From positions 1-64,000 of the forward strand of contig JAQBPN010000036.1 of the NCBI GenBank assembly GCA_028287505.1: a DNA stretch of 64,000 nt. The letters are read 5' to 3'. Source of the DNA: Fibrobacterota bacterium. Its GTDB lineage: Bacteria; Fibrobacterota; Fibrobacteria; UBA11236. The notes under the pieces are model-generated. The model saw only the letters and a program-made list of their open reading frames with translations. It was not told the DNA's origin and searched no databases. The first letter of the stretch is position 1. Each line of letters starts with the position of its first letter. Shown here piece by piece: positions 41,044 to 49,848 of this stretch. Position numbers and translations under genes: made by a program.

Positions 41044-43482
41044 TCAAAAAATACTGAGCTGCCGCGCCTCTTGCACCACCGTCGCAAAATCCGTCCCATA
41101 GAACCGCAGCACCATATCCGCTATCGGCGCCAACTGCTTTTCCGCATAATGCTTATAGTCCGGCTTGGCCCCTGAAAGCTTCTGGATGGGTTCCGGCCCC
41201 TCCGTGGTCATCACATACCGGATGATCCGGCTCTCGCGCCTGTCCATCAAGCGGGCCGCCCGCACGTGCGGCGGCGCATTCCCCGTGTACTCATCCGGAT
41301 CCTTGCTCAGGCCCTTGGCGTAGACCAGGCGGTCATCCAGTTCGCCCGCGGCCAGGCGCCGGTTCCAGTCCCGCACCAGCGCCTCCAGCGGTTCCCGCTC
41401 TTCCACCTTCTCCTGCTTGAACACCATCGAAAGCAGCTCTCCCTGGAAATCCTTGGCCAGGCGCGTCCAATCGCTGCGGGCCGATTCCAGTCCGGTGAAG
41501 TGCAGGGAGCCGTTGGCCAACAGCCCGGCATAGCGCTTTTTGGATCCGCGGTCCTCTTTGCGCAAGGCCGGCATGAAGAAGCGCAGGAAAATCTTTTCGA
41601 ACTGGATGGTCATGTGGCTTTCCACTTTGAACTTTTCCAAAAGCACCCGCTCCAGATCCGCATTCAAGTCCTTGGCCAGGCCAGCGCCCACCGCTTGCAG
41701 GGATTCCAGTCCCTCGGCCTTGGGCGCGTGTACGAAGAGACTGTCCGTGTCGCCGTAAATCACGCGATAGCCCTGGGACTCCAGGAACCGCTTGGCTTCC
41801 AGAAGGATCCACTGGCCGGTGCGGGTGATGGTGCCCGCCAGATCGGGATGGAAAAAGCGGCAGCCGGGATTGCCCAGCACTCCGTAAAAGGAATTCATGA
41901 TGATCTTGACGGCTTGCGACAGGGCTTTGTCGCCCGTCCGTTTTGCCACTTCCCGCGCTTCCATCAGGCTTTCCACGATGCCGGGCAGGATGGCCCATTC
42001 TTTGGCGAAGGGTGGGCCGGCGGGTCCCTGGATCCAGGTCACCGGTTTGCCGATCCCGGCGTCCGATCCGGCGGGAAGCGTGAGTGCGGATTGGGCCGCC
42101 TGGTCGGCGAGCCCGTATTGTCCCGCCGCCGCGGCCAACGGGTCCACCAGGAAGGTGCGGATGATGCTGGGATACAGGCTTTTGAAGTCCAGCACCAGTA
42201 CGCTTCTATGGATGCCCGGATCGCCTTCCAGGACCAGGCCGCCGGGAACGCCTTCATCGGCGGGGGCGCGGTTGCCGGTATCGGCCACAAAGCCGGCGCG
42301 GTGCAGGCGGGGCAGGTAGAGGAAGTCGAGGGCGGCCACGCTCCCGCCCATGCGGTCCAGGGCCAGGCCGGTCAATTGGGTTTTGCGCAGGGCCAATTGG
42401 GAGAGGGAGAGTTTGGCGAAGATGTCGTAGACGAGCACCGAGTCCACCAGGTTGTAGCGGGCCAGGGACGGCTTGTCTTCCCGGAATTGGCGCTCGATTT
42501 CAGCCATCTTCTCCTCGCCCTCGAGTTCGATGAGTTTTTTCCTGCCGAGTATATCCGCCGAGACCGTGGCCAGGGAGTAGCCTTCCACGGGCACGAAGGC
42601 GGCTTTGAGCATGTTGATGCCGTCCAGGACCGCGCGTCCGGGTATGCGCGCCAGCCAATTCGATCCGAAGCGTCCGTAGGCGGAGCCGCCTTCCGGTTCG
42701 ATCAGGTCCGCGGGGCCGTCGATGCCCAGGTCCAGGCTCATCCCCAGGCGCTCGCAGCGGCCCGCGAGATAGCGCAGATCGAAATTGATGACGTTCCATC
42801 CAATCAGGATGTCCGGATCCAGGGCGCGCACCGCCTTGAAGAAGGCCGTCAGGAGACTGCGCTCGTCGGGATGGGCTTCATAGCCGTCATGGACTTCGCC
42901 CGCGGGATGGGCGGGGTCGATCATGAAGACGTGGGAATAGAGTTCGCCCCCATTAGTATCTCCAGAGGTGTCTCCGTAGAGCGAAATGGAAAACAAGCCT
43001 TCCTTGGGCGTGCACTCCACGTCCAGGGAGAGCAGCCGCAATTTGGGGGTGAAGTCCGAGGATTCCGCCCGGCCGTCCTGGAAGTCCGACAATTCCTGAT
43101 TTTGGGAATGGGGCGGGTCCAGGAAACGGACCCCGCCGCGGATGCTCCGTTCCATCAAATGGCGGGCCGGGGCCGATACGTCGGATTCGTAGGTTTGCAG
43201 GCCCAGACCTTCCGCTTGGCGGCGCGCCCGGGACAGGTCCAGGGACGATTGGAAATACAGGCAGTCGACCGGAAGGCCGCGCATGGTTTTCATTTCCAGG
43301 GGGCGGCGCTGGATGACGCCGGCGAGATCGGGGGCTTCCCGTTCCACGAAAAAGCAAAGGCGGGGGCGGGTCACCGACCAGCGGAAGCGCTTGCCGTCGG
43401 CCATGCGGCCTTGGAAGACCAACTGGGTGGAATTGCGACCGAAATCACGAATGGAACTGGAGAGGATGAAACCATCCGACAT
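41044..43482 (-). CDS. polB: DNA polymerase II (family B)
   Basis: This 812-aa family B DNA polymerase has an intact proofreading exonuclease: ExoI LSLDVECT (about 152-158), ExoII GWNVINFDLRYL (228-239) and ExoIII YNLVD (343-347). The polymerase motifs are A DFKSLYPSI (432-440), B KIIMNSFYGVLG (526-537) and C YGDTDS (576-581). Length and motif spacing fit the bacterial Pol II branch, used in repair and restart at damaged forks. No LexA-type operator was recognised upstream. It is convergent with leuA and divergent from the vWFA gene. Confidence 0.93.
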   Translation of the reverse strand: MSDGFILSSSIRDFGRNSTQLVFQGRMADGKRFRWSVTRPRLCFFVEREAPDLAGVIQRRPLEMKTMRGLPVDCLYFQSSLDLSRARRQAEGLGLQTYESDVSAPARHLMERSIRGGVRFLDPPHSQNQELSDFQDGRAESSDFTPKLRLLSLDVECTPKEGLFSISLYGDTSGDTNGGELYSHVFMIDPAHPAGEVHDGYEAHPDERSLLTAFFKAVRALDPDILIGWNVINFDLRYLAGRCERLGMSLDLGIDGPADLIEPEGGSAYGRFGSNWLARIPGRAVLDGINMLKAAFVPVEGYSLATVSADILGRKKLIELEGEEKMAEIERQFREDKPSLARYNLVDSVLVYDIFAKLSLSQLALRKTQLTGLALDRMGGSVAALDFLYLPRLHRAGFVADTGNRAPADEGVPGGLVLEGDPGIHRSVLVLDFKSLYPSIIRTFLVDPLAAAAGQYGLADQAAQSALTLPAGSDAGIGKPVTWIQGPAGPPFAKEWAILPGIVESLMEAREVAKRTGDKALSQAVKIIMNSFYGVLGNPGCRFFHPDLAGTITRTGQWILLEAKRFLESQGYRVIYGDTDSLFVHAPKAEGLESLQAVGAGLAKDLNADLERVLLEKFKVESHMTIQFEKIFLRFFMPALRKEDRGSKKRYAGLLANGSLHFTGLESARSDWTRLAKDFQGELLSMVFKQEKVEEREPLEALVRDWNRRLAAGELDDRLVYAKGLSKDPDEYTGNAPPHVRAARLMDRRESRIIRYVMTTEGPEPIQKLSGAKPDYKHYAEKQLAPIADMVLRFYGTDFATVVQEARQLSIF

Positions 43483-43816
43483 CGATCGGTCCTTGAGGGG
43501 CTCTTGGGGTTTTCAGGGGGCCGCAAGGAAAGGTGCGTTGTTTGCGATCGGCCCCCTCCAAAATGCTTTAAAACCGCTCCCGATTCCCCTAGAATAAAGT
43601 AGCAAGTCCGGCCCGTGTGTCCGACGGACAACGGGAGCTTTGGTCCCGATTTTTTCGCGTTCATTGCAAAAAAACGCCATTTTGTCTGACTTGCGGGCAG
43701 GAGTTGGCGGCGGCTGAAAAGTACTTTTGTCTGTCGTAAAAACACTACCGGGATTATATTCGGGGTCTGGCGCCAGGGGATGACATCCCGCTACCGGCCA
43801 AAAGGAAATAACCACT
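43483..43816. other. Divergent intergenic region between polB and vWFA gene
   Basis: In these 334 bp a long hairpin is formed by GGGGGCC (43516-43522) with GGCCCCC (43550-43556), extended by GCAA/TTGC, 34 bp from the polB start. A 9-bp direct repeat TTTTGTCTG occurs at 43680-43688 and 43725-43733, and TATATT (43755-43760) is a possible -10 for the vWFA gene. No RNA gene or known riboswitch class is recognised. Confidence 0.45.
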
Positions 43817-45922
43817 ATGCCTTCACAACGTTCCAATCGGTATTTCCATCAATCGGCCGCTGCCATCGGCTCAGCACTTTTTGCCCTTTCCATGACCGTG
43901 GGAATGGCGGAAGCAGTCGAAAAACGCTGTGATTGGCACGGTCCCCTTTCCGGCGGCGAGAAGCCCTATGCCAAATGCGTCGATTTCGCGGCCCTGAATG
44001 GGAAGACCATGGACCTGCCCAAGAACGTGACCCGCATCAGCGCGGACGGCCTTTCCTTTTGCCAACCGGCCACCCCCACCACCGGGGCCGGAAACGCGGA
44101 CATCGTTTTCGTCTATGACAACAGCGGCAGCATGACCGCGGATGCCATCTATATCAATCCCGCCACCAACGATTCCAGCTTCCATTATATCGACCAGAGC
44201 CGGGGATGCCTCAACGACATCGTCACGCCTCATCAGGACGTGACCTATCCCGGCAAAGAAGGGCCTTGGACCGTGTTGGCCATGTCCGGAGAGGCGGGAT
44301 GCACGGGCAATATCGCGGGCGATCCTTATAATGCCCGCGGGTTCGTCATCAAAGCCGGCATCGATTTCCTGGCCTCCTCCTCCCCCACCTCCACGGCGGG
44401 CGCCATCTCTTTCAATTCGCAAATCGAGTATCCGCAGCCGCCTCTCCAGATGAACGTCGCCGGTAACGTCGCGACCGTGAAGAACAGCATCAAGCTGGAC
44501 ACCAGCGGTGGCACCATCTACCGGCTTCCCCTGCAACAGGCCAAGACCTGGCTGAACGATGCGAACCTCATCAAGACCCAGAAGCAGGCCATCATCTTCA
44601 TTTCGGACGGCGCGCCCAACGACAACAACTACCTGGATCTGGTGGATTCCAGGATGCCCCCCATCTACAGCATCTTCCTGTCCAAGGACGTCACTCCCGA
44701 TACGGCCAACCTCAAGGAGCTGTCCGATCGGACCGGCGGCACCTTCAGTCGCGTGAACCCGAATGATCCCGGGGCCATGGAAGCGCTCTTGAAGTCCATC
44801 ATCAAAACCATCACCGCCAATACCCTGCCCAAGGCGGCCACCATCACCAACAAATCCCTGGCTCCGCCCCAGACCAGCAAGAGCACGGGCGTGGTATCCA
44901 ATCCGGACGGCAGCGCCGGCATGATGCTGGACAGCATCATCGCCCTCAAATTGGGAGCCAACCAGATCGAAATCCAGCTGACCCGGGAAGACAACAGCAA
45001 CGTCACCTATAGCTTCACCATGAACGTGGCGGGAGGCGAAATCTCCTCCTCCAGCGGCAACTATTCCTGCTGGGACATGCCCACCCTCACCGCCATCGAC
45101 AAGAAGACCAACACCCCGCCGGAAATCTACCGTCCGGACAACACATCCTACCAATTGAAGCTGACGCGTTCGCCCTCGGATTTGAAGGATGTCACCGTGG
45201 TGGGCACCTCCGCCAACAATGACAAGGAGAACATCGGCCTGTCCAACCTGAACAACAACCTGGGCTACCCCACCCAGACCGGGGACTTCACCTACAACCC
45301 CGCCAAGCCCAATCCCAGCCTCAACAACGGAGTGCTGGAAGTGGACGGCAAAGGCGATCTCACCTTCGTCTGGACCCATCCCCGCGACGCGCGGGAAACC
45401 GTCACCTATATCCTGCCCGGGCGCGTGGTGCCCGTTCTGGACGGCGACGTGGACCTGCATATCAAGGACCCGGTGACCCAGGGCGTCACCTTCGACCCGG
45501 GTTCCATCAAGGACCCTGTGGTAGTGGTGGATTCAAAGGATCATTGCATCCTCAACTGCACCGGCACCGAGAGCTTCCACACCAGCAACGGCGTGCCCAC
45601 CTGGAACATCGTCATCAAGTCCCCTTTCAGGTATTCCATCCGCCTGTTCGATAACCTGGGTCAGTTCGTCAGCAATTCGGACGGAGAGATGACCGCGGCC
45701 GAATGGGCCAGCCTCTCCAAGTCCGGGGATTCGGCTTCCATCCAGATCAAGATCATCCCCGTCTCCAAGGACGGGCAGCAGCTGGGCACCGGCGCCTACC
45801 TGATGCACGCGGACATCACCTCCATGGGCGACCAGGTGACCAAGAACTCCGCGGGCGAATCGATTGTCGTGAAGAGCGGAAAGACGGAATATCTGAAGCG
45901 CTTCGGCTACGTCCGCCGTTAG
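43817..45922 (+). CDS. Secreted von Willebrand factor A domain protein
   Basis: The 701-aa product has a long signal peptide (residues about 1-33, ending MAEA). A Cys-containing N-terminal region is followed by a vWFA domain (about 92-330) with an intact MIDAS motif, DNSGSM, and the later ISDGAPND. The C-terminal 370 residues are beta-sandwich-like, with repeated Asp/Asn-rich loops. The last segment (RYSIRLFDNLGQFVSNSDGE) is like extracellular Fibrobacter proteins. A role in surface adhesion or assembly is suggested by the metal-ion-dependent adhesion site; no enzyme activity is visible. It ends in a 4-nt convergent overlap with the histidine kinase gene. Confidence 0.8.
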   Translation: MPSQRSNRYFHQSAAAIGSALFALSMTVGMAEAVEKRCDWHGPLSGGEKPYAKCVDFAALNGKTMDLPKNVTRISADGLSFCQPATPTTGAGNADIVFVYDNSGSMTADAIYINPATNDSSFHYIDQSRGCLNDIVTPHQDVTYPGKEGPWTVLAMSGEAGCTGNIAGDPYNARGFVIKAGIDFLASSSPTSTAGAISFNSQIEYPQPPLQMNVAGNVATVKNSIKLDTSGGTIYRLPLQQAKTWLNDANLIKTQKQAIIFISDGAPNDNNYLDLVDSRMPPIYSIFLSKDVTPDTANLKELSDRTGGTFSRVNPNDPGAMEALLKSIIKTITANTLPKAATITNKSLAPPQTSKSTGVVSNPDGSAGMMLDSIIALKLGANQIEIQLTREDNSNVTYSFTMNVAGGEISSSSGNYSCWDMPTLTAIDKKTNTPPEIYRPDNTSYQLKLTRSPSDLKDVTVVGTSANNDKENIGLSNLNNNLGYPTQTGDFTYNPAKPNPSLNNGVLEVDGKGDLTFVWTHPRDARETVTYILPGRVVPVLDGDVDLHIKDPVTQGVTFDPGSIKDPVVVVDSKDHCILNCTGTESFHTSNGVPTWNIVIKSPFRYSIRLFDNLGQFVSNSDGEMTAAEWASLSKSGDSASIQIKIIPVSKDGQQLGTGAYLMHADITSMGDQVTKNSAGESIVVKSGKTEYLKRFGYVRR

Positions 45923-47418
45923 TCGCCAGCCATAGGCAGGGTCAGGTAGAAAGTGGAACCCTGACCCACCACGCTGTGGAAGTCCAATTGCCCCCCCATC
46001 AGGTCCATCAGGCTTTTTGAAATGGCCAGGCCCAGTCCGGTGCCGCCGAACCGCCGGGCGGTGGAGGCGTCCGCCTGGCTGAACTTCCGGAAGATGCGGG
46101 GACGAGTTTCTTCCGAGATGCCGATCCCGGTGTCCCTGACTTCGGTCCGGATGCAACGCCCTTCGACGGATGCTTCGATGACCACGTTTCCCGCATAGGT
46201 GAACTTGATGGCGTTGCTGATCAGGTTCAGGAGCACCTGCCGGGTCCGGCCCGGATCGCCCATGACCAGGCCGGGCAGGTCCTGGGGGAACACGACCGTC
46301 AGGTCGATTCCTTTTTGATCGGATTGGGCCCGCAGCAAATCCACGCTTTCGCGGATGGTGTCCCGCAAGGGGAAGGGCTGGCTTTCCACTTCCATTTTGC
46401 CCGCTTCGATCTTGGAGTAATCCAGCAAATCATCGATCAGGGAGAGCAGAACCTCCCCCGAGTATTTCAGGGTCTCGACCATTTTGGCCTGCTCTTCGGA
46501 AAGCGGCGTGTGCATCAGGAGGTCCGCCATTCCCAGCACGCCGTTCATGGGGGTGCGGATTTCGTGGCTCATCATGGCCAGGAATTCGCTCTTGGTCCGG
46601 GTCGCGCCTTCGGCCGCTTCCTTGGCGGCCTGCAATTCCGCGGTCACGCGCTTTTCGTTGGTGATGTCGTTGCTGATGGCGAGAAGGTATTCCGGTTCCG
46701 AGCTGCCCGGGATGATGAGCGGCAATTTGACCGTATTCAGGAGGATGGTGCCCCGGTCCCGGGTCTGGCTGGGCTCTTCGCGGACATCCACGGGCTTTCC
46801 ATCGTAAGCCACCCTTTTGTCCGACTCCAGGTACAGGTCCGCCTGTTCCTTGGGCCAGAGATCATGCGCGGTCTTCCCGATGATGTCTTCCCGCCTGACC
46901 TGGAAGATCTCTTCTGCGGACTTGTTCCAGAGCGTGACGCGGAAGTCGTCGCGGATGTCCTTGATGAACACGGCGGCGGGAATGTTTTCGACGATGGTTT
47001 TCAGGAAGGCGGTCTGGATCTCCAGTTCCCGCTGTTTGGCTTTCAGCGCCGATTCGTACCGTTTCCGTTCCGTGATGTCCAGGGTGGTGCCGATCAAGCG
47101 TTCCGGTTTCCCGTCGGGCGCGCAGATCAGCCGCCCCTGCTCGGCCACGAAGCGCACCGTCCCGTCGGGCCGCATGATTTCGTGCTCGATGTAATAGTCC
47201 CCATTGCCTTCCAGGGTATTCCGGATGGCGGTCTGGACGGATTCCCTGTCGGATTCGGGGACGTGGCTCATGAAGGCGTCGAAAGTGGGTTTGAAGCCGC
47301 GCCCATGCTCCCCGAACAGGCGCAATTGCTCCTCGCTCCAGAGGACGGTATCCGCGGCGATGTCCCATTCCCAGCTTCCGAGATGGGCCAGTTGCTGGGC
47401 TTCCTGCAGATTTTTCAT
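45919..47418 (-). CDS. PAS-domain hybrid-type sensor histidine kinase (no receiver)
   Basis: This 499-aa, soluble-looking kinase has two PAS/PAC units (about 10-120, including GSWEWDIAADTVLWS, and 140-255). The HisKA phosphoacceptor is MMSHEIRTPMNGVLGMADLL (His about 285), followed by HATPase_c with the N box LLNLISNAIKFT, G1 VRDTGIGIS and G2 GTGLGLAISKSLM. No transmembrane segment or receiver domain; no response regulator gene is adjacent. It begins 12 nt after the mgtE stop (GTG 47427 is an alternative start), so it is probably transcribed with mgtE. It may sense an intracellular redox or ligand cue. Confidence 0.88.
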   Translation of the reverse strand: MKNLQEAQQLAHLGSWEWDIAADTVLWSEEQLRLFGEHGRGFKPTFDAFMSHVPESDRESVQTAIRNTLEGNGDYYIEHEIMRPDGTVRFVAEQGRLICAPDGKPERLIGTTLDITERKRYESALKAKQRELEIQTAFLKTIVENIPAAVFIKDIRDDFRVTLWNKSAEEIFQVRREDIIGKTAHDLWPKEQADLYLESDKRVAYDGKPVDVREEPSQTRDRGTILLNTVKLPLIIPGSSEPEYLLAISNDITNEKRVTAELQAAKEAAEGATRTKSEFLAMMSHEIRTPMNGVLGMADLLMHTPLSEEQAKMVETLKYSGEVLLSLIDDLLDYSKIEAGKMEVESQPFPLRDTIRESVDLLRAQSDQKGIDLTVVFPQDLPGLVMGDPGRTRQVLLNLISNAIKFTYAGNVVIEASVEGRCIRTEVRDTGIGISEETRPRIFRKFSQADASTARRFGGTGLGLAISKSLMDLMGGQLDFHSVVGQGSTFYLTLPMAGD

Positions 47419-47430
47419 AAGCACCACTAA

Positions 47431-48828
47431 TTATAGCAGCTTACCATGCAAGAGCAACAATGCAATGTTGAAATAGATCACGATTCCCGTGACATCGATG
47501 AAAGTGGCGACGAACGGAGCGGAAGAAGCGGCAGGATCGGCACCCAGGCGCTTGAGGAGTATGGGGAACAGCGATCCGATGAGCGTCCCCCAGGCCACCA
47601 CGCCTATCAGCGAGAAATACACGGTGAGGGCGATCAGGAACCAGTGGGCGCCGTACGTGTCGAAAAAGGCGGAGAATATCGTGATGCGCAGCAGGCCGAT
47701 CAACCCCAGGACGCAACCCAGGATCAGGCCCACGAAGATCTCGCGTCGCATGACCGTCCACCAATCCTGGAAACGCACTTCGCCCAAAGCGATGGCGCGG
47801 ATGATGAGGCTGGCGGCCTGGGATCCGGCGTTGCCTCCGCTGGAAATGATCAAGGGGATGAAGAGCGCCAGCACCACGGCCCGGGAGATTTCCTTCTCGA
47901 AGAAGGACATGGCGGTGGCGGTCAGCATTTCCCCGACGAACAACACGACGAGCCAGCCGCCGCGCTTCTTGACCATATGCATCAGGGGCGCATCGAGATA
48001 GGGTTCTTCCAGGGCGCCCACGCCGCCCAGCTTGTGGATGTCTTCCGTGGTCTCTTTTTCCGCCAAGTGCAGAATGTCATCGATGGTGACGATGCCGAGC
48101 AGGTAGCCTTCCTCGTCCGTGACGGGGAGGGCGGTGCGGCTGGAATATTTCTTGAAAGCCTGGATGGCTTCTTCCTGGGGGTGATGGGCGGGCAGGGAGG
48201 TGAACTGGCGATCCATGATGTCCAGGGTCACCCGGTCCAGCGGGGACAGGAGGAATTCCCGGATCCCGATCTCGTCGATCAAGCGGCCCTTGTCGTCCAC
48301 GACGTAGATGTCGTTGAGGGTTTCCTTGTCTTCCCCGTTGCGGCGGATGAAATCCAGCACGCGCTCCACGGTCCATTCCTGCTTGATGGCCAGGAAATCC
48401 GGCGTCATCAGGCGTCCGATGCTGTCCTTGGGAAAATCCAACAGCCGCAGGGCCTGTTTGCGTTCCCGGGGTTTCAGGAAGCTGAGGAGCTGCCGGGTGG
48501 CGTTCTGGGGCAGGGATTCCAGCAAGGCCGTGCGATCGTCCGGGTCCATCTCGTTGATGATGGCGGCGACGCGCTGGTTGCTGATGGCGTTGAGGATATC
48601 CTTCTGGAGATTGATCTCCAGGAGCTCGAAGATCTCGGTGGCTTTGTCCTCCGGCACCTGCTCGAAGAAGATGGCCTGGGCTCGGGGCTCCAGCCGCTCC
48701 ACCATTTCCGCCAGATCCTCGGCGGCCAGGGTATTGCAGAGCTCCTGCAGGGCTTCCAGATCGCCGGTTTCCAGGGCCGATTCCAGGTCCGGGTACAGGA
48801 GTTGCGTTTGCAGGTTGCTGGATGCCAT
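47431..48828 (-). CDS. mgtE: Magnesium transporter MgtE
   Basis: This 465-aa Mg2+ channel has an N-terminal helical MgtE_N domain (about 10-135) and two CBS domains (about 137-265) that sense cytosolic Mg2+. Five transmembrane helices follow, with the family signatures SSGGNAGSQAASLIIRAIAL and DPAASSAPFVATFIDVTG, the latter lining the pore. Length is normal. A structured leader with a 35-aa ORF lies upstream and a histidine kinase gene follows within 12 nt. Confidence 0.93.
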   Translation of the reverse strand: MASSNLQTQLLYPDLESALETGDLEALQELCNTLAAEDLAEMVERLEPRAQAIFFEQVPEDKATEIFELLEINLQKDILNAISNQRVAAIINEMDPDDRTALLESLPQNATRQLLSFLKPRERKQALRLLDFPKDSIGRLMTPDFLAIKQEWTVERVLDFIRRNGEDKETLNDIYVVDDKGRLIDEIGIREFLLSPLDRVTLDIMDRQFTSLPAHHPQEEAIQAFKKYSSRTALPVTDEEGYLLGIVTIDDILHLAEKETTEDIHKLGGVGALEEPYLDAPLMHMVKKRGGWLVVLFVGEMLTATAMSFFEKEISRAVVLALFIPLIISSGGNAGSQAASLIIRAIALGEVRFQDWWTVMRREIFVGLILGCVLGLIGLLRITIFSAFFDTYGAHWFLIALTVYFSLIGVVAWGTLIGSLFPILLKRLGADPAASSAPFVATFIDVTGIVIYFNIALLLLHGKLL

Positions 48829-48927
48829 GGTCTCGGCCTTGCGGACCGGAAGGACCGTCCAAGGCGGTGAAAAACTACTAATCGGTCAGCGGGAAAACAC
48901 CCGCATGCGGCGATGAAAAGGGGCGGC

Positions 48928-48961
48928 GCGGGCCCGGCCTTGGGGCCCGCAAGGCTGCGGG
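48928..48961 (-). promoter_or_regulatory. Mutually exclusive hairpins in mgtE leader
   Basis: GCGGGCCC (48928-48935) pairs with GGGCCCGC (48943-48950), an 8-bp stem. CCCGCA (48946-48951) also pairs with TGCGGG (48956-48961), a 6-bp stem. The two share bases 48946-48950, so only one can form. On the minus strand the 8-bp hairpin is followed by CCGCCCCTTTTC. This is attenuator-like geometry between the small ORF and mgtE. Confidence 0.45.
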
Positions 48962-48973
48962 TCCTGCGGGCGG

Positions 48974-49081
48974 TCAGGGGTTGTCGAAGAGGATTCCGAA
49001 GCGGTGCAGGAGCAGGACCGTGGCCACGAACGCGACCGTGAGCAATGCCGCGACTACCGAATCCGCGAAAAAGTTTTTCAT
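48974..49081 (-). CDS. Small single-pass membrane protein upstream of mgtE
   Basis: A 35-codon ORF starts at ATG 49081 with AGGGCGGG 4-11 nt upstream. The product begins MKNFFADSVVAALLTVAFVA and continues TVLLLHRFGILFDNP. It has one clear transmembrane helix (about residues 8-27) and a charged N-terminus. It ends about 145 nt before mgtE on the same strand, with alternative hairpins between. It could be a small membrane partner of the transporter (E. coli MgtS is a 31-aa analogue in concept only) or a translated regulatory leader. No homology is claimed. Confidence 0.5.
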   Translation of the reverse strand: MKNFFADSVVAALLTVAFVATVLLLHRFGILFDNP

Positions 49082-49198
49082 GGTTCCCGCCCTGGTTGCG
49101 GCCGCGAACGCGCGGACCGGTTTCCTCCTAATGAAAATACCGGGATGGCCGGGCGCAAGGGTTGTAAGAGGCGCGAGGGGAATGAAGCGGAAGTCCGC

Positions 49199-49846
49199 TC
49201 AGGAGCGGTCGCCGCGTTCCAGAAGCCGGAAGCGGTATGCGATGCCGCCCTCGTCCAGGAGCGGGGAAATGGCCGTCTCGCGGAATTCCGGGCCGAAAGC
49301 GGGCAGGAAGGTGTCGCAGGGGAAAGCGGCGGCCACGTCGGTCAGGAAAATCCGGGCGCAGCCGGGATGGCGCAGGGCCTCCGCGTAGATTTCCCCGCCT
49401 CCCGCCACGAAGATGTTCTTGGCCGTGGGATCCCGGCCCAGTTCGTCCAATGCCGCCTGCAGGGAGGGCCAGACATGATGGGAACCGTGGAAAACGCCCG
49501 CGGGCAGACGGCGGCTGAGCACGCCGTTGAGGCGGCCGGCCAGGGGCCGGAACCGGGGCGGCAGGGAGTCCCAGGTCTTGCGGCCCATGAGCACGGCATT
49601 GCGCGCCGCCGGGCTCCACTCCGGCAAGGGCCGCGCCCCGCCGATGCGGGCGGTAAGGCTTTCCCAGGTGTGGGTCCGCTTGTCCCGCAACCCGATGTTC
49701 ATGAGGTACCGGGCCAACACTTCGTCCGTGTCCGGGCAGGTGGTCAGCTCCTTGAACCAACGCATGTCCCCCTTGAGCTTCCAGGGCAGGCTCCCATCCT
49801 TGCCGATGCCGCGCTGCGCGTCCGCGGCCACCACCAGGCTGAACAT
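49199..49846 (-). CDS. folA: Dihydrofolate reductase with an internal insertion
   Basis: This enzyme reduces dihydrofolate to tetrahydrofolate with NADPH. The N-terminus MFSLVVAADAQRGIGKDGSL, then PWKLKGDMRWFKELTT, and later NAVLMGRKTWDSLP, FVAGGGEIYAEAL are all standard DHFR motifs. Length is 215 aa, compared with about 160 in E. coli. Residues about 37-82 between the FKELTT helix and the NAVLMGRKTW strand are an extra, charged segment. It begins 2 nt after the thyA stop, the usual thyA-folA operon that regenerates tetrahydrofolate after dTMP synthesis. Confidence 0.92.
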   Translation of the reverse strand: MFSLVVAADAQRGIGKDGSLPWKLKGDMRWFKELTTCPDTDEVLARYLMNIGLRDKRTHTWESLTARIGGARPLPEWSPAARNAVLMGRKTWDSLPPRFRPLAGRLNGVLSRRLPAGVFHGSHHVWPSLQAALDELGRDPTAKNIFVAGGGEIYAEALRHPGCARIFLTDVAAAFPCDTFLPAFGPEFRETAISPLLDEGGIAYRFRLLERGDRS

Positions 49847-49848
49847 GG

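Noticed and set aside
43483-43560. LexA operator before polB
   Set aside because: No match to known LexA boxes that I could defend by eye.
43600-43790. Cyclic-di-GMP (GEMM) riboswitch before the vWFA gene
   Set aside because: Adhesin-like genes often have one, but the GEMM core sequences are absent.
48829-48973. M-box (Mg2+) riboswitch before mgtE
   Set aside because: The leader is short, and I could not find the M-box helices or its conserved loops.
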